A DNA stretch of 26,845 nt from a virus (IMGVR_UViG_3300036846_000593:1-26845), one strand, 5' to 3'; shown: positions 6,442 to 14,948, counted from the first letter of the stretch. Program-made: numbers and translations. Notes: a model not told the origin generated them from the sequence alone.

Positions 6442-7986
6442 TCAGCCCCAAATCGCCAGCGTGAGTATCGATCGAACGGTGTTGTATTCCATCCCGGTTA
6501 TCAGCAACGGCCGCCCCGAATCGTACCCGAAACGGGGGATTGCAACGGCGACGGTCATCCCGAGGTCGAGCGCCTGGATTGCGTCGATGGTCAGCGGCGT
6601 GTCGACCTCGCCAAAATCGCGGTGGGTTTTGTAAAGGGCGAGGATGCGGTTTGCTTCCGCCTGGGCGTCCGCCTGAAGCGCCATCAGCGTCGTAAGCGTT
6701 TTTACTGCCGCGGCCGGGTCGGGAACCTTCACCGTGTCGTCCGAGGCGATGACGGTGCGTTCCTCTTTCGAGAGATAGGACCGCCGGTCGTCGGTAACGT
6801 CGCCGGCGATCCCGTTGCCGGTTTGCACCGTCCAATTGCGGGCGTAGTCGAGCGAGACTTTCCACGTCGGGATTCCGCGGTCGGGGTCGTTTGTCGGCAG
6901 AAACCGGAGGTCGGTCATATCGAGGTCGCCGGTCGCGGCGTCCGTCCCGATCCCGAACCGGCGCAGCGTCAGGATGGGGCTACCGGGAAGCTCTAGGCGT
7001 TGCATCCGCATGATGCTAAGGCGATCGGCGCCGTACCACGCGCCGACGCTCCCCAGGATTTGATCGAGCACCGCGGCGACCGTGGACGCGTTGTCGAGCC
7101 AAATCCCGACCGGCGCGGAGTTGTCCGCGTCGAGCGCGTCGACGTCATCTTCGTTTACCTCGGCGGGCGGGATCGCCCCCGGCCCGATCAAGACAGCCTT
7201 CGCGATCTGCGCGGCGGTCGCGCTGGCCGATTGCGTGACGTCAGCGGTCACAGTGCCAACCGGCGAGGTGCCGAGCCGAAAATATCCACCGGCGGGCCAG
7301 ACGCGGAAGTAACCCGCAGCCGGCGCCGTTGCCATCATGTCGGCTTGCGACGTGTAGTTTGTTTGCTTCGGTAGCGCCGCGCCGGAATCGTATACCGCCG
7401 GCACGTCATACACGGCGCCGTCATTGACCTGATAGATGAGCAGCGCGGTATTGCAGGATGGCGGCGAGACGTTAAGAACCTGTCCGAAGACGAGCGGCTT
7501 GGGCTTGTCCTTCAAATCGTCGACGCCTTCGAGCCCGTCGGGCAGGACGTTGTTCCCGAGGTAGTTATGCGGCTGCATCGGGCCTTGAAGGTCTTGCAGC
7601 CGGTCTTTCAGCCGAACTCGCGTCTCTGCGAGGTCGAACAACACCTGATCGACCCGGCCTTTGATAAGCGTCACGAACGCCGAGTAAGCGGTGTCGCTGT
7701 CGCCGATCAGCACGGTGCATTGCTGGCCGGCGAAGCCCCAAGGGCGCAGATAGTCGAGCGCGCCATCGGGGTTGCTTAGGATCAAATCCCCCTGTGACAC
7801 CGCGCCCTCGCCGCCGGTGGTGTTCTTCGAGAAGATGTCCCGCCGAAAGGTCGGCGGCTCGGTCATCCGGGCCGCGTAGGGTCCGGGCGCGGTCGGGTCC
7901 AAATAGGGCTGCGAACTAAAGCGGATGACCGTCAGTCCGGGCCCGCTGGTGTCGTAGCCTTCGAGCTCGATCAGATAGGTAAGCAT
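6442..7986 (-). CDS. Hub-like tail tip protein
   Basis: 514 residues. The N-terminal section (GDLILSNPDGALDYLRPWGFAG is a typical pattern) and the later beta-rich domains resemble large tail-tip or hub proteins found immediately after tape measure genes in rhizobial siphophages. No lysozyme or peptidase signature is visible. The ATG at 7984-7986 touches the last base of the upstream gene's stop codon, so the two are likely coupled. A hub or distal tail role is inferred mainly from position, size and low-level resemblance. Confidence 0.65.
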   Translation of the reverse strand: MLTYLIELEGYDTSGPGLTVIRFSSQPYLDPTAPGPYAARMTEPPTFRRDIFSKNTTGGEGAVSQGDLILSNPDGALDYLRPWGFAGQQCTVLIGDSDTAYSAFVTLIKGRVDQVLFDLAETRVRLKDRLQDLQGPMQPHNYLGNNVLPDGLEGVDDLKDKPKPLVFGQVLNVSPPSCNTALLIYQVNDGAVYDVPAVYDSGAALPKQTNYTSQADMMATAPAAGYFRVWPAGGYFRLGTSPVGTVTADVTQSASATAAQIAKAVLIGPGAIPPAEVNEDDVDALDADNSAPVGIWLDNASTVAAVLDQILGSVGAWYGADRLSIMRMQRLELPGSPILTLRRFGIGTDAATGDLDMTDLRFLPTNDPDRGIPTWKVSLDYARNWTVQTGNGIAGDVTDDRRSYLSKEERTVIASDDTVKVPDPAAAVKTLTTLMALQADAQAEANRILALYKTHRDFGEVDTPLTIDAIQALDLGMTVAVAIPRFGYDSGRPLLITGMEYNTVRSILTLAIWG

Positions 7987-10199
7987 CAGCCGAACGCTTG
8001 CCGGCGCAACGTGTTTTGAATGTCGTTCATGGCGTCAAGCTGGGCGCCGTTAACGCCGGCCATCCATTCGTCAAACTGCACCGTGACTTCGGCCAGGAAC
8101 TGAAGGTATCGGCGGATTTGGTCGAGTTGGTTGACTTGAGCCGCGCCCCACCCGGCGATGCGATTGCTCATATCGGCGATGACGTTATAGATATTTTGCG
8201 ACCAAGCGACGGTGTTCGCGTTGATGCCGCCGAGCGTCGAGTTGATGGCGTTCCCCCAACCGACAACGCTCCCGTTGACATTCCAGACCGCCTCGGCAAT
8301 GCCGCCGGTTTGCCCCTGCCAGCCGATCGCGCCGACGATCGAGTTGGCGGCGGAATAGATCGCGGCGATGGTGGTCGCGCTGATCGAGTAGAGCGAACCG
8401 ACAACTGCGTTGGAGCTATCGAAGGTCGCGCCGATTTGGTTACTCGATGACCCGTAGATCGCGCCGACCTCGGCGCCGGCGGCGGCAAATATCGAATTCG
8501 TAATGGCCGCGGTGGTCGCGTCGGTTTTGGCGGCGACGGCCTGCGCGTCGGCGGCGATCTGCGCCGTGAGCGTCGAGCTTTGCGCCTGATTGGCGGCGAG
8601 CAGGGCGCCCGAATTCGCTTCCTGCTGCTGCATCATGCTCGCGGCGTCTTCCTTGCTGCCGGCGAGCAGGGTTTGCGCGTTGGCTTGGTTGCTCGCGAGG
8701 AGCGACACGGTTCCTTGCGCCGCGGAGACGGTGCTTGCCGCTACCGCGTCGGACGTACCAACGGCAGCGGCAACGACCGCGGAGTTATCGGATTTCTTTG
8801 TCAGCAGATCGAGGCCGACCGTCACCGCGCCGACGATCGAGGCCGACCCGGCGCTGGCGTTGGTAATGATCGCGTTGCTTGTGTCAATCGTGGTGCCGGT
8901 GATCGCGTCGCTGCTGTCGCCGGTGGCGGCGATGATATCGCGCGACGTGTCACGGCCAGCCTGGACGATCTGCGCGTTTGTCGAGATGGTCGTGGCGACG
9001 ATCGTCGCGGCGCTGGCGTTGGTGGCGGTCCCTACGGCGTCGACGGTCTTTTGGCCGGTGTTGGTGATCGCGTCGACGATGGCGTTCGTGGAGGTCTGAT
9101 CTGCGCTCGGCACGCCGGGGAGCGCCGCAAGCTGTCGCTTGATTTCCTCAAACTCAGCACTGCCGGCCGGACCGCTCGCGAAGTAGCCGAGTAGCGCTTG
9201 CTTGAGACTATCGGCAACCCCGGTGATCCCCTGCAACGCGGTGAGGTCGCCGCCTTGAGCAAGGCCGAGTTGCGTCCCGAATTGCGACCGCGCGGCGGTC
9301 AGCCGCGACAGCGGCGACGTGTAGTCCGGCCCGGTTTCGAGGCTGTTCAGATATTGCCGGATTTGCAGGCCGGCTTGGAGGATCGCATTGTGCCGCGCCT
9401 CGGCGTCGGCGGCGGCTTGTGTCGCCGTCGCGGCATCATTGGACGCCTGTATCAGCCCCTTGGCTTCGTCGACCCACGACGCGAACGCCGGGTTGAGGTC
9501 GGCCAGGACTTTGCGCGACTCTTCAAGCTGATCGTTGTTTAGCTGGCGCAGGACGTTCAGCGCGGCTTGATGCTCCGTCTCTTGCGCCATGTTGACGGAA
9601 GCGTCATCGAGGCCGATCGCCCGCGCTTGCGCTTGTGTCGCTTGCCGGTTCTGGTCGAGCGTCCGAAGCTGCGAGAGATAGTCCGCGCCGCGCGCCGTAT
9701 CGTAAGCCTGCAATATCTGGAACTGCGCGGCTTGCCGATTGAGCGCCGCCGTCGCGGCTTCGGTCGCTGCCGCCGCATCCTTCGCGGCCTTCGCCATCGC
9801 GGGGAGGTCGGTATAGCCGAGTTCCGATACCGCGGCGATGACCTGATCGAGTTGCGTCGAGCTCAGCGGCGCGATGATCTGGGCAAAGCTGTTGTTGAGT
9901 ATTTGGCCGATCTGGTCGGTAACGCCCCTGTCGCCGCCGAGCCCGATCGCGGACGCTTCCTGATTGAGTGACTTGTAATTCGCGACTGTGGTCTGAATGT
10001 CGTTGAGGAAACCGGAACCCGTCGAGGTGTTAAACGCGGTGTTGAGCGCATCCTTGAAATCGCCCTGTAACCGCTTGGTCGCTTCCGCGAGGCCGGCATT
10101 GAGGGGATCGAGCGACAACCCGAACTTATTCGCCTGATCGGTCAGGGCGGCGAAGGTGGCATTGATCTGATCCATCGCCGTAGCGAATGGGCCCTTCAC
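7986..10199 (-). CDS. Second part of tape measure region, hendecad-repeat protein
   Basis: 737 residues from a GTG at 10199, but the frame is open for 35 more codons up to the TAA that ends the upstream tape measure, with which it is exactly in frame. There is no convincing ribosome site before the GTG (or the ATG eight codons later) and no start codon nearer the TAA. The N-terminal 300 residues are helical and Gln/Ala-rich. Residues around 395-630 show an imperfect 11-residue periodicity (for example NQIGATFDSSN, AVVGSLYSISA, TTIAAIYSAAN), as in tape measure coiled coils. Either it is a separate tail protein with poor initiation, or the C-terminal 40 percent of one tape measure cut by a nonsense codon or reached by readthrough. 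Confidence 0.7.
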   Translation of the reverse strand: MKGPFATAMDQINATFAALTDQANKFGLSLDPLNAGLAEATKRLQGDFKDALNTAFNTSTGSGFLNDIQTTVANYKSLNQEASAIGLGGDRGVTDQIGQILNNSFAQIIAPLSSTQLDQVIAAVSELGYTDLPAMAKAAKDAAAATEAATAALNRQAAQFQILQAYDTARGADYLSQLRTLDQNRQATQAQARAIGLDDASVNMAQETEHQAALNVLRQLNNDQLEESRKVLADLNPAFASWVDEAKGLIQASNDAATATQAAADAEARHNAILQAGLQIRQYLNSLETGPDYTSPLSRLTAARSQFGTQLGLAQGGDLTALQGITGVADSLKQALLGYFASGPAGSAEFEEIKRQLAALPGVPSADQTSTNAIVDAITNTGQKTVDAVGTATNASAATIVATTISTNAQIVQAGRDTSRDIIAATGDSSDAITGTTIDTSNAIITNASAGSASIVGAVTVGLDLLTKKSDNSAVVAAAVGTSDAVAASTVSAAQGTVSLLASNQANAQTLLAGSKEDAASMMQQQEANSGALLAANQAQSSTLTAQIAADAQAVAAKTDATTAAITNSIFAAAGAEVGAIYGSSSNQIGATFDSSNAVVGSLYSISATTIAAIYSAANSIVGAIGWQGQTGGIAEAVWNVNGSVVGWGNAINSTLGGINANTVAWSQNIYNVIADMSNRIAGWGAAQVNQLDQIRRYLQFLAEVTVQFDEWMAGVNGAQLDAMNDIQNTLRRQAFG

Positions 10200-10304
10200 C
10201 TGATCCGCGGCCTGCTCGACGGACTTAAAGGCATCGTCGGCCGCGGTCTTTACCGCGTCGTAGGCGTCGGCGAACTGCTTCGCCTGCGTTAGCTGATTCG
10301 GGTC

Positions 10305-13300
10305 TTAAAACTGGTCGTAGCTGAGCGAGCCCAGAACCTTTTGCGCCGTCTCGGAAAACTTAGACAGATCGATTTGTTTAAACAGAAACTCGCCGATCTG
10401 GTTCGAAAGCGAAGCTTGATCGGCGGCGCTGAAGGTCTGGGCGCCGAAGCCGCCGCGGAGTACCGCCTTTAGGCCGTCCCTGCTGCCGGCCTGCGCGATC
10501 AGCGTTTCCTCGGGGAGTATGGTTTGCCCGAGTATTTGATTGATGCTTTGGATTGTCTGCGCGATGGGCGCGACGATTGATTGGCTGGCCGCGTCATTGG
10601 CGGCGACGCCGCTGCTCGATGTGGCGCCGAGCGCACCGGAGGCAATCGATACGTTTGCCGTGCTGGCGAGGTTCGGCGGCTTGCTGTTGCCGAACAGCCC
10701 GCTAAGGAATTGTCCGGCCAGGCCGCCAACAATTGAGCCGAGCGGCCCCGCGAACGAGCCGAGCGCGCTACCGAGAAGCGCCCCGCCGGCGAGGCCGCCG
10801 AGCAAGCCGCCGGCACCGCTCGCGATCGTGCCGCCAATGCCCTGATTGCCGAACCCGAGCAATTGACCGGCGAGCGAACCGACCGTGCCGCCGAGGCCGG
10901 CGAACCCGAGCGCGCCGGTAAGCGTCGTCCCACCGAACAAGCCGGCGCTAACACCGCTCCCGGCGACGTCGGACGTGGCGCCGGTCGTCAGGTTCGTAAG
11001 GATGCCTTCGCCGGCCCCGCTGCCCGCCGCAATGTTCGAGCCGGACGAGGCAAAGCCGATGCTTGTCCCGATCTTGTTATTCAGGAAGTTCGTGATACCG
11101 CCAAAGATGCCGCCGCCGCTTCCGCTGCCGCTGCCGAGCGATACGACGTTCCCGGCGGATGAAATCGTGGCGACTGTGTTGCCGCTGCTATCCTTGATCG
11201 TGGCGCCGCCGCCGGAAGCGGCTTGGCTGCTATTGCCGGCGCTGAACAAGCCGCCGAGCAAGCCGGCGCCGCCGCCGCCGAACGTCCCGAAGCTTTGCGC
11301 GGCATTGGGCGAGAATATCGAGAGCACCGAGCCGATCGCCGGCTTGATGATCGCCATATCGAGAAGCTGGGTCTGGATCGACGCCAGAACTTGCTTAAAG
11401 ATCGTCCCCCACGATTCGATCTTTTGCCCGCTGAATAGCTTTTCTAGCTGGCCGGTGATCGCGCTATCGATGGTCTGGCCGATCGACCGGAACGTGTCAT
11501 CGATCCGCTGCTGTTCGCGCTGCGCCTCTTGAAGCTTCACGACCAGATCGGCTGTCGCCTCAACACTTGCGAGTCGTGCGTCTTTTTCTTTCTGGCTCAG
11601 CAGCGGAAACTTTTCTTCGATGTCCTGCTTCGCTCGCAGGATCGTGATCTGTCGCTGGATTTCGTCCGACGTCTGGCCGACTAGGCCAAGTTGCGCCGTC
11701 AACAGTTGCTGGGTGTCGGTCTGCGCCCGGATGTCCTCGGCGTTTTGCACTTTTTCAGCGGAGGCCATTTTGCCGAGGATGATCGCGCGGCGTTCTTCGA
11801 TCTGTTGCGTCTTGTCGACCGCGTTCCCGTACATCTGGGTGACTTCGGCCAGCGCTTGCGTCGTCGCTTGTTGCTCGACAACCGCCTTGCCGCTTTTCGC
11901 GTATGCGGCGGCGAGGGCGTTTTCCCCAATGGTCGCGTTATCAACAGCCGTGTTTTGCTGGGTGAACGCAGCGGTGGTCTTCGCTACCGCCGCCGCAACA
12001 TAGATTTGCTCTAGCTGGGTCTTTTGATTGACGTCCAGCCCCAGCCGCTCCGCGTCGGTTGCGGCGCGTTGCTTCGCGGCGAGAACGTCCGCGCTCAACC
12101 CCATTTGCTGGGTGACGGCGATATTGTCCTGTTCGGACTTCGTGAGCCGGTCAGTCTCGACCTGCTGTTGTGCCGTAGCGCCGGGGGTGCCGGTGACCGT
12201 AGCGCCGGGGGTGCCGGCGGGTAGCTGGCCTTGCTTTGCCTGATTGCTGGCAACCTCGCGGTTGGCGCCGATACCGTAATGACCGGGATCGGGATTGCTA
12301 AAGAGCGAACCGATCGAGATTTGAAGGCCGCGCGTCTGCGCTGCCGTCAGTATTGCTCGATCCATTTCCGGCGTCGGAAGCCCGCCGCCCATGCTTGGCC
12401 GTCCGACGATGCCTGTATCGACCGGCCTGCCGCCAGCATCAACAACCCGAACATCGACCGCATCGCCGCCGGGGTGAAGGCTATCCCCCGAGCGACTGCC
12501 CACGCCCGAGAAAATCTGAAAGCTCTGCCCCGGCGGGAGCACACTTGATGCGTCGCCCAATATCTGCCGTAAAGTCTCGACGCCCGGTGCTGTTACAACC
12601 CCCGGAGCCATCGAGACGCGCCCCGCCGTCCCCGTCCCCGTCGCGGTCGGCGGCGCAATCGGGATAACCTGCCCTTGCTGCCCGCCGCTGAAGTATCCCG
12701 GCCCCGATGGCGTGCCGCCGAATAGCTTCGTCACGTCATTGGCGAGGCCCGCCATGTCAGAAAAGAATTTCTGAAGGTTCGGCGCGATCTGTTTGCCAAG
12801 GGTATCAAGTAGATTGTCCCACGCCTTCGCCAGTTCGTTTGTCGCCGTTTGGAACGGCGTTAGGCTGTCTTTGTAGAAATGCGTTACCTTGGTATCGAGC
12901 AGCGCGAGGATTTGCGTCAGGGCTTGGGCGCTTTGGCCGTTCCGCGCCATTTCCTCGAAGTTCTTCGCCTGGGCTGCGGTCAGCGCGCCATAGTGCGTCG
13001 CCAGATCAATCGTCGCCTGGACCCCGCCGGTGAGCGCCTTTGTCACGTCATTGATGCCGGCAGCGGTGCCGCTGCCGGTAATCGCGCCGATACCGGCGCC
13101 GGCCCCTGCGATCTGTCGCGAGAAGGCCGGGTTCAGCCCCGAGGTCGATATACTGGTGATCGCCTTGCGCGCCTCGTCCGCACTGAGGCCGAGGTCGCGC
13201 ATATCCTTCGCGGCCTTTTCCAACCCGGCGCCGGTCGCGAGGCCCGCGTCACCGATGCCGGCCAGAGTGATGTTGAATTGCTTAATGTGCTGCTCTTCGC

Positions 13301-13994
13301 TGATGGCGTGCGCGCCCAACGCGACAAGCGCGACGGTCACGGCGCCGAGCGCGACACCGGCGGCGCCAGCGGCTATGCCCATCCCGCCGAGGCTTCGCAC
13401 CAGCCCCGGTATCGCCGGCCCGATCTGGAATAGCTGGGTCTGGAACGTCCGCGCCGCGCTCTCGCCGGCGGCCAAGCTTTGCACGACGTTGACGACGCCG
13501 GATCGCAAAATCTCGGTGTCGGTAAAGGTCAGCTTTGCCGCATTGCCGAGATTGCCGAGAGCCTTCGCGTTGTCGTTGGCGCCCTTCGTGCCGGCATCAT
13601 TCGCCGCGTTGCTTTTGGTGAGGTTCGCGAGCGCTTCTTCACGGCGCCGGGTGACGAGCTCGGTCGCTCTGGCGAGGTCCGCGGCGCTGTCGACGCCCGA
13701 CGCCTGCGCCTTGGCGATCTGGTTGAGGCCGCGTTGATAATCGAGCTCGGCCTTTGTCGCCCTGTCGAGCGTGCCGATAAAGCGGGTTAGCTGGGTGACG
13801 GTCCCGCCGGTCGCGGTATTGATAACCTGAAAGCTGGCGCCGGTGTTTGTGTTCGCCGCGGCGAGGCTGGTCGCGGATGCAGTGGCTTGGTTCTGGCTGA
13901 CGCTAAGCGCTTTGATGAGGTCATCGGCCGTTTTGACCTGATCTAGCCCGGTGACTCGAAGCTGATAGGTAGCGGTCGTTACCGTGTCAGCCAA
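10305..13994 (-). CDS. Tail tape measure protein with embedded M15-type peptidase motif
   Basis: 1229 residues. It would set tail length and be ejected with the DNA. The N-terminus is helical, with a hydrophobic Gly/Ala span near residues 203-231. Residues 240-425 resemble the prophage tail-length tape measure family (ITSISTSGLNPAF, then ATNELAKAWDNLLDTLG). Residues about 465-580 carry the zinc-peptidase pattern SLHPGGDAVD (H507, D514) and PGHYG (H572), matching HxxGxAxD...H of M15 carboxypeptidases. A helical region follows, then Gly-rich hydrophobic segments (about 930-1120). The start is a TTG overlapping the chaperone frame by eight bases, preceded by a G-rich stretch. A single TAA separates it from a 772-codon continuation in the same frame. 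Confidence 0.88.
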   Translation of the reverse strand: MADTVTTATYQLRVTGLDQVKTADDLIKALSVSQNQATASATSLAAANTNTGASFQVINTATGGTVTQLTRFIGTLDRATKAELDYQRGLNQIAKAQASGVDSAADLARATELVTRRREEALANLTKSNAANDAGTKGANDNAKALGNLGNAAKLTFTDTEILRSGVVNVVQSLAAGESAARTFQTQLFQIGPAIPGLVRSLGGMGIAAGAAGVALGAVTVALVALGAHAISEEQHIKQFNITLAGIGDAGLATGAGLEKAAKDMRDLGLSADEARKAITSISTSGLNPAFSRQIAGAGAGIGAITGSGTAAGINDVTKALTGGVQATIDLATHYGALTAAQAKNFEEMARNGQSAQALTQILALLDTKVTHFYKDSLTPFQTATNELAKAWDNLLDTLGKQIAPNLQKFFSDMAGLANDVTKLFGGTPSGPGYFSGGQQGQVIPIAPPTATGTGTAGRVSMAPGVVTAPGVETLRQILGDASSVLPPGQSFQIFSGVGSRSGDSLHPGGDAVDVRVVDAGGRPVDTGIVGRPSMGGGLPTPEMDRAILTAAQTRGLQISIGSLFSNPDPGHYGIGANREVASNQAKQGQLPAGTPGATVTGTPGATAQQQVETDRLTKSEQDNIAVTQQMGLSADVLAAKQRAATDAERLGLDVNQKTQLEQIYVAAAVAKTTAAFTQQNTAVDNATIGENALAAAYAKSGKAVVEQQATTQALAEVTQMYGNAVDKTQQIEERRAIILGKMASAEKVQNAEDIRAQTDTQQLLTAQLGLVGQTSDEIQRQITILRAKQDIEEKFPLLSQKEKDARLASVEATADLVVKLQEAQREQQRIDDTFRSIGQTIDSAITGQLEKLFSGQKIESWGTIFKQVLASIQTQLLDMAIIKPAIGSVLSIFSPNAAQSFGTFGGGGAGLLGGLFSAGNSSQAASGGGATIKDSSGNTVATISSAGNVVSLGSGSGSGGGIFGGITNFLNNKIGTSIGFASSGSNIAAGSGAGEGILTNLTTGATSDVAGSGVSAGLFGGTTLTGALGFAGLGGTVGSLAGQLLGFGNQGIGGTIASGAGGLLGGLAGGALLGSALGSFAGPLGSIVGGLAGQFLSGLFGNSKPPNLASTANVSIASGALGATSSSGVAANDAASQSIVAPIAQTIQSINQILGQTILPEETLIAQAGSRDGLKAVLRGGFGAQTFSAADQASLSNQIGEFLFKQIDLSKFSETAQKVLGSLSYDQF
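12173..12220. repeat. 24-bp tandem duplication inside the tape measure gene
   Basis: Two adjacent copies of a 24-base unit (12173-12196 and 12197-12220) differ at two positions. They encode the tandem octapeptides TGTPGATV and TGTPGATA in the linker after the M15-like domain, so the duplication keeps the frame and lengthens a flexible Gly/Thr/Pro linker. Confidence 0.8.
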
Positions 13995-14460
13995 CCGCGC
14001 CCCCCAGGTCGAACCGGCGCCCGCCGATCCCCGCCGGCCGAGGCCGCGGGGGCGGCGGTTTGTCGGTCGTCTTCGAGCTTTCCGCGGCTATCGACGCCCG
14101 GAGCATCCCGAGGAAGACCAGGGCGCGCGCTTCCCAGGCTTCGAGGTCAATCCCCATGACCTCGCGCCAGGACCGCAGCGCTTCCCAGGTAATGACCGCG
14201 GGCCCGAAGCCGGTCGGGGCGATGCCGAGCGTCAGTTCTTGGAACCACTGCCAGAGATAGGTCAGCAGTTCGGGGAACGCGGGCGGCGCGTCCGCGGGCT
14301 TCGGGGCGGTGATCGGCGACTCGGCGCGGCGATCGGGACGGCGCAACGCGGCGGGTATCTTCGCCCATTGCGCCTTGCCCGACTCGACGTGCTGGCGTTC
14401 GGTCGACCCGTCAGCAGCGGGGCGGTTGCCGCGGAACTCGAACTCGGCCCAAGCAATCAA
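13987..14460 (-). CDS. Tail assembly chaperone, GT-type extension reached by -1 frameshift
   Basis: This frame gives 157 residues from a TTG at 14460, but it is most likely read as the C-terminal part of a fusion. The upstream chaperone carries the slippery heptamer A AAT TTT at 14487-14481; a -1 slip leads through YAREVQA into this frame with no stop, giving about 299 residues. The segment LLTYLWQWFQELTLGIAPTG and the helix after it resemble the T domain of lambda-like GT chaperones. In lambda, G and GT bind the tape measure and recruit tube protein. The gene lies between chaperone G and the tape measure, the standard position. Independent initiation at the TTG (TTGA overlap with the upstream TGA) cannot be excluded. 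The last 40 residues are Pro/Arg-rich. Confidence 0.78.
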   Translation of the reverse strand: MIAWAEFEFRGNRPAADGSTERQHVESGKAQWAKIPAALRRPDRRAESPITAPKPADAPPAFPELLTYLWQWFQELTLGIAPTGFGPAVITWEALRSWREVMGIDLEAWEARALVFLGMLRASIAAESSKTTDKPPPPRPRPAGIGGRRFDLGGAVG

Positions 14461-14487
14461 TGCTTGAACCTCGCGGGCATAAAATTT
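14446..14487 (-). promoter_or_regulatory. Programmed -1 ribosomal frameshift site with stimulatory stem-loop
   Basis: On the minus strand the codons GCA AAT TTT near the end of the G-type gene contain A AAT TTT (14487 to 14481), an X XXY YYZ heptamer in the right phase. Ten bases later comes a stem of ten pairs (GGTTCAAGCA, 14470-14461, with TGCTTGGGCC, 14455-14446; two are G-U) and a five-base loop that contains the zero-frame TGA. The -1 frame continues straight into the downstream open frame. Confidence 0.82.
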
Positions 14488-14885
14488 GCGCGGTCAGCCG
14501 ACCACGCGTCGACCTGCTGCCGCAGCCAGAAAGCGCCCGGGTCTTCGTAAAGCTCGCGCGCCGCCTCGGCACTAAACGGCTTGTCGATCGGCTGGCCGTC
14601 AAAGTCGACGAGCGACCATCCAGCGGTGAGCGTCACCAGCAGGTCGGTCGCTGCGGCGTCCTGTTCCTCCGGGGTCATCTGCGTGCGGCCGCCGCGTTGT
14701 GCGATAGCCTGCCGCATCCGGATCAAGTCGCGCTGATGCGCCTTCGAGCGCGCGGAGTCGTTCGAATAGACGTCGACCCATCCGCCTTTTAACGCCTCGT
14801 TGGTCCGGGGATGCAGGATCGGCATCCGGCTTGCGGTCCCGACGTCGAGGTGAAGCCCCTCGAAGGGCGAATTGTTGCTTTTCAT
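14457..14885 (-). CDS. Tail assembly chaperone, lambda gpG-like
   Basis: 142 residues. The first part (GWVDVYSNDSARSKAHQRD) is charged, followed by AATDLLVTLTAGWSLVDFDG, PFSAEAARELYED and WLRQQVDAWSADRANF; this pattern of a helical body ending in a W-Q-V...RANF helix is typical of phage tail assembly chaperones. It would bind the tape measure during tail assembly in the cytoplasm. The ATG at 14885 is preferred over an upstream extension because AAGGGA lies nine bases before it and the extension contains the palindromes of the intergenic gap. The frameshift heptamer falls at residues 133-135; a normally terminated product ends seven residues later. Confidence 0.85.
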   Translation of the reverse strand: MKSNNSPFEGLHLDVGTASRMPILHPRTNEALKGGWVDVYSNDSARSKAHQRDLIRMRQAIAQRGGRTQMTPEEQDAAATDLLVTLTAGWSLVDFDGQPIDKPFSAEAARELYEDPGAFWLRQQVDAWSADRANFMPARFKH

Positions 14886-14948
14886 CGTGAGCGGTCCCTT
14901 ATGGCGGTAAGGAAAAGGGCGCGACGACCCGCCAGCCATCGCGCCCCC

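Noticed and set aside
8580-9194. 204-codon plus-strand open frame opposite the hendecad region
   Set aside because: Antisense to repetitive Ala/Thr/Ser coding sequence; the Arg/Gly/Asp-rich composition is typical of a shadow frame.
10305-10307. Alternative genetic code in which TAA is a sense codon
   Set aside because: TAA ends other genes here (the fibre-associated protein at 5128-5130, the S74 fibre at 3797-3799, the capsid at 22825-22827), so recoding of all TAA codons is not supported.
14457-14460. Independent translation start (TTG) for the GT extension as the main mode
   Set aside because: A slippery heptamer in correct phase, a strong stem-loop and an unbroken -1 frame explain the gene pair better; no ribosome site precedes the TTG.
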